A stretch of DNA of 64,000 nt from Platerodrilus igneus (GCA_036346225.1 JARFIW010001320.1:1240001-1304000); one strand, 5' to 3'. Positions 1-12,833 are shown, numbered from the stretch's first letter. Translations and numbers: made by a program. The notes: generated from the letters alone by a model not told the origin.

Positions 1-3000
1 TTTTCACTTGATCTGGCGAAGAACTTTCAAAATCTTATAAGTGAACGCTAGATGAGTTTCCAGGAGGCAGGCGAATTCTCTACGAGGCAGTGTAAGATAA
101 TACTGGAAAACTGGTTGGCAATAATGTTCCTGTGATATAAAACAAATGTTCTGATTGAGTTGTTAAATTAAGGCTTAGTGTATATAAACTAGGATGTTAC
201 AGTTAGTTGATAGGTGCTTGTGTAGATAAATTAATGGTGTACCAACGCATATAGTTGGATAAGTGATAAATATAGCATTAACGTATTGCCTGTAACCATC
301 ATCAGTGCTCTGTAGCGGCGTGTAAGTAGATTGAGATTCATCTGTAAATATTTGTAAATATCCGACTCGTATTGGACCAAAAAAAGAAGTGTAAATTGAA
401 GTACGTTGCAATGGTGTCAACAACGTAATAATAAACATGAAGTTACCAATCACATAAAGCTCTTAGGCAACAGGTACAATCAAAAAGCCTTTTATATTTA
501 TCTAACGGTGACGTAAAGCTTTTCTTTCAAAGTACAAGCAAGCGCTAAATTGGATGTAATTCTTCTTTTGCTCTGCGTCCCTTTAATATAATTTATATTA
601 CAAATCAAGGGATTTAACTCCCATTTTTGCAAGACGTCAAGATTCCTTTGAACATTTCCCCTCGTTGGTTACTTTGAGGCCCTTTTGTAATGAATTTGGT
701 AAAGCTTGTAAATATTTTACCTCTTAGTAATAATTTTATTGATGAGTTAGCTTTAAATAATTCCAGGGTGGATTTATATTTTAAATTAATATTTTACCGG
801 GGAAGATGAAATAAATATCACAATTGAAAATATGTTTTCCAATCGACTTGATTAACTAAATGTAAGTGAAGATATTTCAAGTATTTTTCAGTTAAATTCT
901 TAAACTGTGGAAACGAAGGTCCGGAATATTTAACCTTAAATTCCCAGTTTTCTTTCCTGTTTTTATAATTAATCTTGCAACGCTCTAATTAAAAGAACTA
1001 GCTTACAGATAAGTCCTCAAAGAATGAATTTTATTAAAGCTTCTATCAGTAAGACGATTTTGAACTCACTCTGTAGTCTTTAGTAAAAGTTTCTTTTATT
1101 AGTAACTTGGGAAAGGACTTCTTGTTTAATCATGAAACTTACAGCTCTCAATGGATTGCTTATAAGCCGTAATGTATTATCAGGTTGTCACGGATCAAAA
1201 AGTTTTTGTTTATTTTGTTCAGTTGTGAGCCTATCTAAAACTTCATTTATGTAATAGTTTGATTTTCAATTCTGATTGGTAAAAGTGCCGTATCTTCTGG
1301 TTTACAGTGTTTTGTTAGACACTTTGTTACGCCTCATTTGGCTTCACAACGGTTTTATTTTAATACTTAATCCTAGGGGATTTCTAATCATTGATTTAAA
1401 GTATCTAACTTATTTTCAGCATGTTAGGGTATCACACATTGTAATTCAGTTAGGCAATAGGTTATATAATCATCCTAAGATTTTTACAAATGAGTTTTTA
1501 TTATTATGTGTTTTGCAGTGTAGACGTTTTCCAACTATTGAAATAAATATACGACATTCTTTCGAACAATGAGAGCGCGACACGTAAAAGTAGCGATGGA
1601 CAGTTAAGATAAGCAACGGCTGTCATTATATGATTGTACACTTAACTGCCGGATCTGAAAGACGAGTGAGAAGTAGTGCTTAATAATGAAGCGGTGGAGG
1701 TTACTTGTCGACTTCTTATATCTTTCCAGTATCGCACCTTTATCTTTGTTTGTTCTTTTATGTTGTAGGTAAACAACGAGCTTTATAACCAAGATAGGGG
1801 AAAACTTACCTACTACCTATAGAACCAAGATAAGGCAAACAACATCGTTGGTATTTCAGCGTGACAAACGCCGTAGTCAAGAGTTCATAAATTGACTCTA
1901 TCGTAATTTAATTATTTTGAAAGACTAAGGTTAAGTTCAATCCGAGAATACTTAACTCGTGCACATTTGTAAATGGTTTAAATAATATTGATCGTAAATT
2001 CATGTGAAATTGTATACGCCCTCTGTACGAGGTTGCGATGAGCTATAGTGCCTTTCACCTGTCTAATTGGTATTTAATAATTTGGCGCATAAAATATGTG
2101 GGTCTATTTATAATGCACTAACTGTGTACGTAATTTTGCCTAATAAAAGTCGTAGAACGTCAAGGCACATGACTTTAACTTCTCTAGACGGTGGGTGGTC
2201 TCGAAGACTGTTTAAATTGTTTTTTCTTTTTGCAACACAGGGTGATTGAACTTTATGTACACCGTTTTTCACCCGCTAATTTAAAATAAACACAAATAAT
2301 CCGAACATTTCTAGTCCTTTACATAACCTATACTTTCCAAACACAACAAAACAAACTAAGCGTTGTTTCTACTTGCTCAGGTATGCATGTATCTAAAAGA
2401 AAAACATATTTAATTTATTCAATTAATTCAACTGCCACATAAATTTATGCAAATACAATTGTAGTGATTGTTTATATTAGAATCTCTTGTTTACATTACG
2501 CTTATGACTAAGCAAGTACCAACGTAAAAGTCCTCTTAATACCAATAAATTTTACATTATCAATTTTAAAATATATATGTACAGTAGTACATAGCAGGTG
2601 GAAAACAAAAATTCAATGACTTACAGCTTGCTGATCAGATACAAGGCTCAAGCGACTTTGTGGAAGAGGCCAAAAATGGGGTTGTCAGTAATGCACTAAT
2701 CCAACTGGTGTTGAAGGAAAACGTCCACTCCAGAAACACTTTCATATGTAATGCCAATTTTCTAAAATCCACAATTACAAGCCTCAAGCGAACTCTTGGT
2801 ACCGGAAAAAGACGTTTTGAATAATTTTCTCTGTTATGCTCTATTTGTATTTATTTCAAAACCTTACCCGATTTGTTTCGATCACGCAGTGCGTACCACT
2901 GTCCCAAAGTCGTGGTCAAGGTTATTTTAGTTCGTGAGAGCAAATATGTGTATTCCTATAGTTCCCGTTTAAAACCTACACTTGCGTCATAAGTTGGTCA

Positions 3001-4689
3001 GGACGCCTTAAGTGCTGTTTTATGTGTGTCTGTCTGTTGAAGTGATTTACAAAGATCTTGATTTCTTTCAATTCGTGTGAATGTTTACGAATACACTTCC
3101 TAGTCATCGTAATATGCTGAAATTGTCTGTATTATTATAATTTAGAATGCATATTGTGAAGTCCTGATCTTTATTGCTGTTTGTAAAATGAATGTACTAC
3201 GTAATTTGCCATTTATCTCATATTTTAATATAACGAAATAATCATGTTATTTTTTTTTGTTTTGTATTTTTTATTAAGCAGTCATCTTAATTTTTTGAAT
3301 TAAATAATAACTACATTAGATACATATACAACTACTTAAATGTTATTATCGAATGTCTGCTTATTTAACGCATCAGTGCTACAAATTGATTGTTTTAAAG
3401 AATTTTTATATTCAGAGATGATGAAATACGTTGATCGTTGTAGACATAATTGAGTATAGGTGTAGTTTAAAGATATTTCGAATCCAGTTTGACCCAAAAT
3501 ACTTTATTAAAACAAGTGAACTTGTTATTACGTTTCCATATTAAATTAAGAATTGTTTAAGCATGTTATAAATGAAAAATTACACAACTGGTACTGGATA
3601 CTCAAATAAAACCAAGCGTACAAATGGTGATATCAAAAACATAATCAGAAGGATAATATGTAAAAGTTTGACAATGTACAAAAATGCCACAAGATACCAT
3701 AAAATATTACAAAAGCGTCGTAAAATGTTAAAATATTTTAGAATTATTCAACGAGTATTATTAAACATTGTTACAACTTTGCATAGTTTATTATATATAT
3801 TTTGTAATATATTTTTATTGCAATAAATGTAAACCTTGTGCTTTAATGCACTCTGTTGAAACAGAATTTCTTCCAGCCTATAATAATTGCTCTTAATGTT
3901 TAATATAGAAAAGTAAGATAACTGGGGTAAATTAAAGAAGTCGGGGCAAAATTTGCGGTAACAAACTGTACTGTACTAAAATATTGGAAAAACGTCTTCC
4001 AAGGTTTAGAATACGTTATTTTAATCACAGAGGAATTATCCGGTAAAACACGGTCGAAGGTTACCCGCAAGCTTTTGTGTGTTATTTAAAATACACATGT
4101 ATATTTCTCGAATCTCAAGAACAAGTAGAACTCAAATTTACGATTCCAGCTTATATAAAGGAGCGTTCAGAGAATGATTGATTCATGCATTATTATTCAA
4201 AATTATTCCTGATTCATTATATTAAAAAATATGCGAATTAAACTATTATTAAAATTTGCCGACGTAGAATCGTATTTATTCAATAAGTTAGAGGACAAAC
4301 ACAAGGAAAAATTTGAGCGTGTGGATGTTCAGTTCGCGGTTTCTGTGTTTTGTGGGGTCACCTTTTGTTTCGTTAATGCATAGAGACAACAAATACCTAC
4401 AATTGACAGATTTAAAATAAACCATTGGCTGTAAGAAATACATACAATAACATGAAATCGAAAATAACAATTACATAAGATTTTACATGCATATGCAATA
4501 TACAAATATTGAATTTCTGCATGAAAATAGAGGTTTTATGTGAAAAATTTTATTAGCGCTAGGAATGCAAATGTCCTTTAGCGTTAGAAAATGTATACTG
4601 CTGCTTTAAATGTATGTAATGTTTGTACACAAAAATAAAATTCGCGCACTGGTTTCACTTTGAACTTTTATGCGCGTTTCTGTGAATAG
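1..4689. other. AT-rich stretch, no supported gene
   Basis: I see no reading frame with recognisable domain motifs and no RNA gene. Open frames here are short and consistent with chance in AT-rich DNA. A short segment near 1700-1790 faintly resembles part of the dispersed repeat described at 7085-7400 and 59350-59670. Confidence 0.5.
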
Positions 4690-5165
4690 ACGCGGCTCAA
4701 AAAGAAGATTACGCTAACGTGGATTAGCGCAGGAGTAAGTATTCACAGATACGTTGTCGCATGAGATTTGCAGGTAGACGTTTTGTTGGATCGACGCCTA
4801 TATACGGTGCTAGATGTGGCAGGTTAATCAACGCAGGTGCCATGTATTGTGTGGGTCCCTTATCTGCGATACGAGGCTTGGAACGGCATAATGATGGCAA
4901 ATTCTCCGTAATAGGCGTCGGAACTGGTACGGGGTGTGGTATTCACACGTCCAGGCCGCTATGCACGTTTGAGTAATGGTGGGCGGCGAAGACGAGGGCA
5001 TCATGACGACTTGGGTATTCCGTCTCGGTGGACCACATTCAGCAGTAGATGCTAATACCATGGTTCTACAAAAAACTTCCTTTGGTGGAAGTCCAGATCC
5101 TGATGGTAGTATTTGGTGTGCACCTTGCCGACAGAGCATAACACACAACCTTCTGGATTAACTTT
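4690..5165. other. GC-rich island with open frames on both strands
   Basis: This is about 480 bp of clearly higher GC than the surrounding DNA. Two consecutive plus-strand frames (4761-4976 and 4976-5161) and a 106-codon minus-strand frame (4828-5148) are open at once. A second minus-strand frame also stays open through 4740-4945 and is rich in Pro, Leu and Arg. No conserved domain is recognisable in any of them, and I found no splice pair that singles out one strand. Such islands in AT-rich insect DNA can be an exon, a decayed transposon or unique GC-rich DNA. I cannot tell which. Confidence 0.3.
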
Positions 5166-6063
5166 CAGACTTTGGCGCACCGTGATAAAAGGTTAAACTT
5201 AGAAGATCAGAAGTTATAGCTTGCTCCTGTTTATTGCATGTCAATATATATCCAACAACTCGTCTTCTTGATCATTATAATTAATGTTTGTGTTCTAATA
5301 ATCGGAAATTCCGGGCGAATCTATTCCGTTTTAAGGTGTGTTGATAAGCAAGTTTATTACTAACGGGCGTTCACGTTTACGATTCTATGACGTTTATGAA
5401 GTTTGTTAGGTGCAACTTAGGTTGCATACCTACAAACGAAAAATTATTATTTCCAAGAAAAACTTAAAAAGATTGTTTAAATCTAAAACCGTTCGAATCT
5501 TGTGATATGTAGTACAAAATCCAGCATCTTGTGTGAAAAGGGTCAGTAATAATTTCTATTTACGGAAAGATACATGAACATGAATGTAACTCCGTTTAAT
5601 TTCATGTATAAATGGAATTCGTTATTTAAAATGTGTATGCTATTACTCTTTAATTTATAAATCTCCAACATAGTACTGTATTAATTTAGGTTTAGGAACT
5701 TGTTTAGAACTCTGCGTGAGAAAATTCCTAGCAGACAACTATCGTAACACTAACGCTTGTGAAAACCGCATCAAGTTGGGGTTCATACGGATATTTAGGG
5801 CAGTGACGTTTTCGTGGTCTGATTGTGCTAACATAATAATTCTAAGGTTTGGAATGGCTTTATTCCTACCAACGCGAGTGAAAGTGTATCAACCTTTTCT
5901 GGAGGGGGTAGACATTTACGTGAGAGAGAATGTAGAATAACTACGGGACTTTTCTGATCGACTTCCGTGGGCTACCGGTGAGATTTGCGTTATTTTACTG
6001 GCCACCTTCAAAATGGCGGTTTCTTTTTCTCAAAAACGCTGTTTTCGACGTGACTAGTCAAGA
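5166..6063. other. No supported feature
   Basis: The stretch is AT-rich up to about 5700 and more mixed after that. A 74-codon frame at 5716-5940 has no recognisable motif. Nothing else is supported. Confidence 0.4.
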
Positions 6064-6486
6064 CAATTTGATTTCAGACCGCGCTCGCATCTCCACTCTG
6101 CCCGGCGACCGCAGACCCGCCAATTGCTTTATACTGCGCTTAAGGCCCAAATAACGTAATGGCATGTACGGTTGACCAGAACTAAACATTACGATTGCAC
6201 CAAACAACGAAAAACTGCTTTCCGCCCGGCGGCCGTAAAACTTGCCAAATCTCATGTACACATATTTATTCGAAAATGACACTGTTTTTTAAACTAACCT
6301 AACTTTAATTAACAAAACTATAACTAAAAACCTACCTAAACAGTGCAATATCAAATTTCGTGTTATTTAACCTAACCTAATCTACATGGTAATATTGTGT
6401 GTGTGGTAACTGAAGCATAGTCTATATGGCGAGTTTCCCGGCCCGCCGGGCAGAATCGAGACACGCGCGCGGTCTAAAACCAATTG
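6064..6486. mobile_element. MITE-like element with ~48-bp terminal inverted repeats
   Basis: The left end (6064-6112) and the right end (6439-6486) are imperfect inverted copies. Both begin CAATT and share the block AGACCGCGC followed by CTGCCCGGC when read inward from their own ends. The arms are GC-rich and the element is 423 bp, with no transposase frame. Size and structure fit a non-autonomous DNA transposon. I could not see a convincing target-site duplication, so the superfamily is not assigned. The 74-codon minus frame at 6058-6282 lies inside it and is probably not a gene. Confidence 0.75.
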
Positions 6487-7084
6487 ATCCTTACTAATTG
6501 TAAGAGGGCCGATAAAGTAAAGATATGCTTATCGACGTGTGTGAGTGCTTCGAGCTTATTGATAGCCTATGCTCTGCGTATTCAGGTTAGAATTTTCTTA
6601 TAAACAGGATTACTAAGAAATATATAACATTAAAATTTCTGAAAAATTAAGCTATATCGTTCAAAATCATAGGTTTTTCGATTGAATATGTTTTTTACGG
6701 TGCTGAATAGCACATATTAATCGTATCAGATCAATTTGTGCGATTTTGTTAATGATCAAACAAGAGAATCTTATTCCTACGGATACAGCTCCACAGGCAT
6801 TTTAGTCAATAATTATTTGTAGAATGTTTTGTATAATTAATTTAGAAATTTTACACATATTTGTGAATAGTTTGGATGTGAGATTCTATGAACTATCTTC
6901 GTATTTGCGTAGTTACCGTTTTTATATCATGAGAACGAATGTTAAAAATACTTTTCTACAGTTTGTGGTAGACGTATGTCGCTTTGTCGACAAATCAGCA
7001 TAGCGAACAGAGGAGTGATGAATCTACTAGTTGAAAAGCAATCACCATAATTCATTTATATTTTAACTATCTCATTTTTAACTA
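6487..7084. other. No supported feature
   Basis: AT-rich sequence without domain-bearing frames or visible repeats. Confidence 0.4.
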
Positions 7085-7400
7085 CATGTGCAGGAGCAGT
7101 GCATTATAGACTATGTATTGGAGTGTTTACGTGTTGATTCCTTACCTAAGCTCCTATTGTACCTTATATTATCGTATTTTTCCGCTTTGTTGTAGATGAC
7201 CAGCTCCACTAAATAAATTTTGGCCAGACGGTAAACTGCACCTACGCGGATTAATTGAGATGAATATGATCATATTCGGCAACACAGCTTGCCCATATAC
7301 ATTAGTTCAAAATGCAAGCAGGGCTATTAATTAATTTACATTGTTAATTTTAAATGTAAATTATACAATCTTATACCAATAGCTGTACCAGATTAGTTTA
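7085..7400 (+). repeat. Dispersed repeat, copy 1 (pairs with 59350-59670)
   Basis: The run TGTGCAGGAG.AGTGCATTATAGA, then CTTACCTA, then a downstream ATTAATTTACATTGTTAATT block recurs in the same order and orientation at 59350-59670. A weaker third match lies near 1700-1790. No coding potential is seen. It is an old dispersed repeat of unknown class. Confidence 0.5.
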
Positions 7401-8159
7401 AAATAATGACAGTTTGGAAATATGATGTAACACAAGATACCATAGTATCAGGATAGTTCTACAGTTCTTGATACGTTTTAGCAACAGTTCTGGCTTCTAA
7501 CTATTTTGAAACAATTTTTGAAGCTTTGCGACAACACTTTACCGCAGTTCTACAATAGGTCTGATAATATAGGCGGTTTTAGTCGGTAGTTCCGGCTATC
7601 ACCATTTTGTTTAACATTTTTGAAGCTTAACAAGAGTAAAGTACAAGTTTAAATAAAATTAAATAAAAACCCTTAACCACAAAAAATATTTAACATTACT
7701 AGATACGTATTTCACCACTATGTGGTCATCTCAGTGGAAAAACATAGCTGTTGTTCTGAACACTTCAGAGGATATTCTCCTCACCACTTAGGCTGAAGTG
7801 AACCTTTCCAACCATTATACATTTAACTATATCTGTTGCTTTAAACATCTATTACGAGGATATTCTCCTACTGCTTCGCACTGGTTGTTCTCAAGCAAAC
7901 AAACAAGTTGGCTGTGATCATGTTATAACAAGTCTATTATTTATACTAATTCTAATATTTACATTTGAAGTGGAACCAACTAATCTTGCTTTCTCATTGG
8001 TTGTTGACCAATATGTTTGAAAGCAAACGAGAACTCTATTGCCCATTTTCGAGTGTTTAACAGGTCCTTTATGTTTAACAATCTTTAATTGATTCAATAG
8101 GCATTTAAGAAAACAACGTTGGTACCGCTTTTAACAATTTAACATTTTCTAGTTTTACA
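7401..8159. other. No supported feature
   Basis: AT-rich, without recognisable genes. A phrase resembling GGATATTCTCCT occurs twice (about 7770 and 7860), but I could not define a repeat unit. Confidence 0.3.
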
Positions 8160-8208
8160 GGGTGGCTTGGTTTCAAACTATATAGTTTGTGCGATCCTGA
8201 TTACACTT

Positions 8209-8424
8209 TCAATATTTTACCATAATTTTGAATTGTGAAGCAATGTGTTCTTTAAATCTTGTTGTTATATTCCAATCTTGAGTCTGACCATATATATTTT
8301 GAAAACAACCTGGCCCTGCACAACTAATTATCATAAATCCCCGACTTTTGCAATTTATTCCACCTTGTCTTTTGGATCTACCTAAGCATTTAATCTTTAA
8401 TTTTATTAGTATTAGTGAAAACAA
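8209..8424 (-). pseudogene. GIY-YIG endonuclease domain of a Penelope-like element
   Basis: A 71-codon minus frame reads ...CAGPGCFQNIYGQTQDW..TTRFKEHIAS. This matches the GIY-YIG pattern of PLEs: a Cys pair, then a Y-[IG]-G-Q-T core, then a TR..EH helix. The core Tyr-Ile-Gly is scrambled to IYGQT and frames break on both sides. In intact PLEs this C-terminal domain makes the nick used for target-primed insertion. Its position downstream of the RT remnant on the same strand supports the call. It is inactive. Confidence 0.65.
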
Positions 8425-8939
8425 TTTTGAAATTACACTGATTTAGAATTATTTTATCATCAGACACCTTTGATGGTTTTGTGAAACGGAAGTTTAACAT
8501 ATTTAACATTATCGTTTAAGAGAAGTGGTTGATTTGCATGAAGTCGTTGATTTACGGATGTTGATCCTATTGTTTACACTTTCTAAAATATTATCTATAA
8601 TATCAGAAGAGAAACCATTGTAATTCGCTATTTGTTTAATAAGACAAATTCCTTATAAATCTGTTGTTTATTTACAAGGAAAATCAATAATCTATTAATT
8701 AAAAATGTTAAATCAATAGCCATATCTTATGTTGTATGCTATGATTAGAGGAAGACAAATATTAAACGATTTACATTGGTAATTCTTTTCTATAAATGTC
8801 AAATTCTAATTTATTACCATTTCTAATTACTAATGTGAATCTAAAAGGTAAATTTGTTCGCATTGAAATTCTCTAGTTCAATAGCGTGAAATAGTTTATG
8901 CTTTAAGAAATTTTGATATTCATTTCTTTAAGAACAATC

Positions 8940-9765
8940 ATCAACGTTTGATTTAGAATTGTCAAAACTGCAAAAAATCATCCACTCTTCAACCATATTC
9001 TTAAGTATTATCGAAGTAATTTCTTTTAACTCAGGTTTCAAAACAGACATAAATAAATTTGCTAATGAACAGGTGATAAGCTATCTTCCCTATTGTCTGT
9101 GGCCTTCAATGTTGTTCTACAACTTGATTTTGAATTGAAAACAGTTACGGTGCACATGCAATGCGAAACAAGCTTGATATAGATCCTCAAACTTTATCAT
9201 CATCAATAGTCACTATCTATAAGAACACCTTTAAATATGTTAAAGTACGTGGTATTGGAACACTAGGGAATAATTACTGACATCAAATGAAATTAAGATT
9301 TCGTTTCTTCTAATGTCGATAATTTTAATTTTAATTAATGTAATCAAAGAGTTTTGTACAGAATCAAACTATTAAACTTTAAATTTTAAATTCATTTGAA
9401 CAGCCATCGTCGATTCAAATAGTAAGTCGGGAGTTGATACCTGAAACTATTGGTCTCATCGATTTATTATTTTTGTGAATCTTTGTAAACAGTAAAGTTT
9501 TGGCATTTCAGGATTTACAATTTTAATTTTAATAAAATTAATAGTGTTAGAGAGACGAAATCTTAGGTTTGGACATTCTTTCAAAACAGATCTAGTTGAT
9601 TTAATCATTTTATTTAAAGGAACTTCATTATTACGTTTTTGACTATTAAAGGTCTGTAAGGACATTCCTCATGACATGCAAATGTCTCTATCTATACAAC
9701 ATAGTCTTGTTTATCACAGAATAAGCCAACCTATTCCTTTTATCAGCCTTTAAATAATTAACAAT
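8940..9765 (-). pseudogene. PLE reverse transcriptase remnant (minus arm)
   Basis: Reading the minus strand from about 9765 downward gives PLE landmarks in order: LKADKRNR (the ADKG box), the open frame 9456-9665, then MRPIVSGINS (the RPIVS motif) near 9435-9470. After these come ILISFDV (motif A), NCFQFK and SLANLFM (the fingers and PLSPILA region), and WMIFC in place of the catalytic Y-V-D-D-I-F-C near 8980. Stops and frame changes separate them. A functional RT would copy the element RNA at the target. This one lacks an intact YVDD and cannot. Confidence 0.7.
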
Positions 9766-9889
9766 TCTTTATGTCGTTAAATCTTTAATAACTCCAATGA
9801 TCTTTCCAATTGTTTGTTCTGAGGCAAAATTCAACTTTCGAACAACTACGATTCCAAGGAATTTTTGTAAAAAACTGTTATTAAAACGG

Positions 9890-10740
9890 TGCAAAATTCA
9901 ATTTCGATGAACTTACGACATATGCGACAAGGATATGCCTTAGAACAATACATAGGAAATGTAATATCTAGATTATTAAAGATTTATGACAAAGTAAATT
10001 TTATTATCTTAAAGGCTGATAAGAAATAGGTTGGTTATTCTGATAACAAACTATGTTAATAATAGAATTGACTTCGCTTAATAGTCAAAAAAGTAATAAT
10101 GAATTCTCTATTAAATAAAATGATTAAATCAACAGAGTCTGCTTTTGAAATGAATAGTCCAAACTTAATTTCGCAATTAAAATTAAAAGTTAATTTCAAA
10201 CCTCGAAATGTAAATACTTTACTGTTTACAAAGATTCACAAAATAAAATATTCGATAGACCAATAGTTTCAGGTATCAATCTCTATCCGACTTACTATTT
10301 ATCACGATGGCTGTATCAAATGAAGTTTAAGAATTTAAATATTGTTTAATAGTTTGTCATGTATCAAAACTTTTTAGAGTTCAGTTAATAGAAATTAATA
10401 CAAATGTCAGTATTTTAGATCAGCTACTGACATAGTTAAAATTTCAATATGTGATATGAAAGTCTCAGAATATTCAATTATTCCTAGACTGTTTCCAATA
10501 ACATATGTTAACATGAAAAGCTGGAAATGTTCTTATAGAATGACTATGATATGAAAAGTTGAACTATACAACTTAGTTTCCCGATTGTAATGTGAGATAA
10601 CACTGTTTTGCAATTTCGAAACAGTTCTACAACAACAAGTGAAGGCACAAATGGATTAGTATCACCTTCAAAATTTAATTTAGTATTAAATATTGAAAGA
10701 TTAAGTAAATTACTCAAATACTTCGAATATGGTTAAGGTA
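9890..10740 (+). pseudogene. PLE reverse transcriptase remnant (plus arm)
   Basis: The plus strand repeats the 5' part of the minus-arm PLE: ILKADKK near 10005-10030, a block with the lysine/asparagine-rich linker, then PIVSGIN near 10260. Further on, LQFRNS..TTTSEGTNGLVSP near 10600-10670 corresponds to the QF...QT.G..MG.PLSP region. No single frame joins them. Both arms share a deletion-rich, AT-drifted look, so the pair is old. No GIY-YIG remnant is recognisable on this side. Confidence 0.6.
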
Positions 10741-12004
10741 AAGTAGATATTTGAATTTATGTGAACATTCTAAATCGTCATTTATGTTGGATGATCTATT
10801 AGCTAATTGACTGTTAATGATTCTAAAATTTCTAAACATACAGCTAATTTAGTATGACACTTAGTAGAATAATGGTCATATTACTTTAGATAATTTAGAT
10901 AATTAGAAATTTGTAATGTTAATATTAATCAGACGATTGTGAGTGTTTTATACGATTAAATGTAACCAGTTTGTCAATTATCAAACGACATATTTTGTAC
11001 TTTCTTATATTCAAAATAGCACTACAACATTAAAGTTGAAGCTTACATTTCAAAAACTAATTAATTAGATTTATTGAAATTCCATTTAAATATAACGAAC
11101 AGATTTAATATAGGAATTTGCAATTCTATTATCTATATCAGGTAATTATACAATGTTTAGCTCTAACTTCTGATTTATAAGTATAACTATTTTTAGAAAA
11201 TGTAATTGATTAATAGATCATTACATTTACCAAGTTAACAACGAATTTGACGTAACACCTCGTAACAATAATTTAAATTATGCTTTATAGACTTCCTAAT
11301 TCATATGGAAAGACTAAACAAGAAGGTTTCCAGATAAAATATTAAACAGAAAGTAAAAGATTTATAATATTGTCTAACACTAATACAATAAAATTTAAGA
11401 GGTTTTAATATGGCTAGGTAATCCTTAAACATGATCCAATTTGAAATAATTGCAAAAGTACAGTAGGGTAATATCTTGTAATGTAGACTTGTGCGTACCA
11501 GCGTATTGTTTTAAAATCATTATATTGGTCAGACTTATATCAACTTGTAGTATGAATTAACTAAATTGATTTTATTATTATGTTAAACTATTAACTACAC
11601 TTGCAAATTTGGTAATATTAAAAGTGTGTCAACCATTTTATTTGAAAACGACCACCTAAGCTTAAACTAACAAATGTTTAAATTTAAATTATGCGGTACC
11701 ATACAAAGATGTTTCACTCCAAAAATCTAAATGTCCTTATGTTATCTAAATTAACTTAAGTTTTAGACTGAAACGGACCTATCTGGATTAAACTAAATAT
11801 TATTATGCCATTTGAGTAACAAAGTTTTATTCAAATTTGTAAGTTCAAAAGCTTCCTAACTTGATTTTTGCTATCAGTAAAACATATTAGCAATTATATG
11901 AAATTTTAATTGATAATAAAAAATTTTCTGGTATTTACATTTCACCCAGCTATAAAAATTTTTAAAATCCTTTAGTTAATAAACTTTCAGGTTGGTATTT
12001 GCCT
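10741..12004. other. AT-rich stretch without supported gene
   Basis: This very AT-rich DNA may include the unrecognisable 3' end of the plus-arm PLE. No copia 5' sequence or LTR is visible before 12005. Confidence 0.4.
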
Positions 12005-12269
12005 TTATAAAGCACTCTCAAAATGTCAGACATGGGGAAAGCTAGATACATAATAGGTTTCCAGATAGAAAGAAACAGAAAAGAAAAGACAATTTCTATA
12101 AGTCAACAACCATACATTGAGAAGATACTGAGGCGTTTTAATATGGACAAGTGTAATCCATTGCCAATACCAATGATGCCAAATTTGAAGTTATCTACTA
12201 AACAGGTACTAAGTGAAGTATGCGTAAATACTCCCTGTATGTTTGTTGTGGTTTGTTTAGCATTCTTCT
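12005..12269 (+). pseudogene. Copia RT C-terminal fragment
   Basis: The frame from about 12005 reads KALSKMSDMGKARYIIGFQ, then an ISQQPYIEKIL..FNMDKCNP block. These are the conserved copia RT stretches F.M.D.G...Y.LGI.I and ISQ..Y...IL..F.M..C.P. The frame runs on to 12289, but from 12270 it reads foldback sequence and the protein becomes unrelated. The 5' side lacks the rest of RT, integrase and gag. Confidence 0.8.
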
Positions 12270-12733
12270 TAATCTTCTTTGGGAATTAAACCACTCATTG
12301 TTTTTAAAATCTTTATTTACGTTTCGATCCATGACCTAGGATTGTTGTCAAAATAATAAAAACTTTAAGTTTGACATTTATGACATAAATTGAAGGTGAC
12401 TTTGATTTATTGATGTTCGAAATATTTGGTTTGAGTACACTAAGCAAAATTTTAAAGTTTAAAGAATGATTGCCTTCAATTTATGTTACGGCCTAAAGAA
12501 GTCGGTCCCAGGCCGTAACATAAATTGAAGGCAATCATTCTTTAAACTTTAAAAATTTTGCTTAGTGTACTCAAACCAAATATTTCAAACATCAATAATC
12601 AAAGTCACCTTCAATTTATGTCATAAATGTCAAACTTGAAGTTTTTATTATTTTGAAAACGACCCTAGGTCATGGATCGAAACGTAAATAAAGATTTTAA
12701 AACAATGAGTGGTTTAATTCCCAAAGAAGATTA
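12270..12733. mobile_element. Near-perfect foldback (inverted repeat) inserted in copia
   Basis: The left arm 12270-12494 and right arm 12510-12733 are near-perfect reverse complements. They differ by a few substitutions and 1-nt indels and are separated by a 15-nt spacer (12495-12509). The element interrupts the copia frame just before the VPYREA block. It has no coding capacity. The outermost bases of the right arm (CCCAAAGAAGATTATG) also read in frame with the following copia peptide as PKEDY. The palindrome may therefore have taken in some host-element sequence. It is either a foldback/MITE or a palindromic duplication. High arm identity implies recent origin relative to the copia remnant. 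Confidence 0.85.
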
Positions 12734-12833
12734 TGTAAATGTTCCATATCGTGAAGCTGTTGGTAACTTGCTTTTTTTGCCTTGCAGGTATCGAGACCTT
12801 GAGAATGTAGACTGTTATCAACAGGATAAATAA
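12734..12833 (+). pseudogene. Copia RT/RNase H linker fragment
   Basis: Continues the copia frame as VNVPYREAVGNLLFL, the highly conserved copia VPYREA(I/V)GSL.YL segment. A poorly conserved tail and a stop at 12831 follow. The copia reading resumes only at about 16086, across the inserted gypsy element. Confidence 0.75.

Larger units (their letters stand above)
8160..9880 (-). mobile_element. Penelope-like element (PLE), degraded, minus-strand arm
   Basis: The minus strand carries remnants of a PLE in the expected order: an ADK box and reverse transcriptase at 8940-9765, then a GIY-YIG segment at 8209-8424. The 5' half (about 9380-9880) is mirrored by a plus-strand copy beginning about 9890. 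The two therefore form a head-to-head inverted pair with its centre near 9850-9900. Many stops and frameshifts make it inactive. Confidence 0.7.

Noticed and set aside
6290..6380. CCTAA-like motifs as telomeric repeats
   Set aside because: Only two or three copies, inside the MITE; insect telomeric TTAGG arrays would be long and regular.
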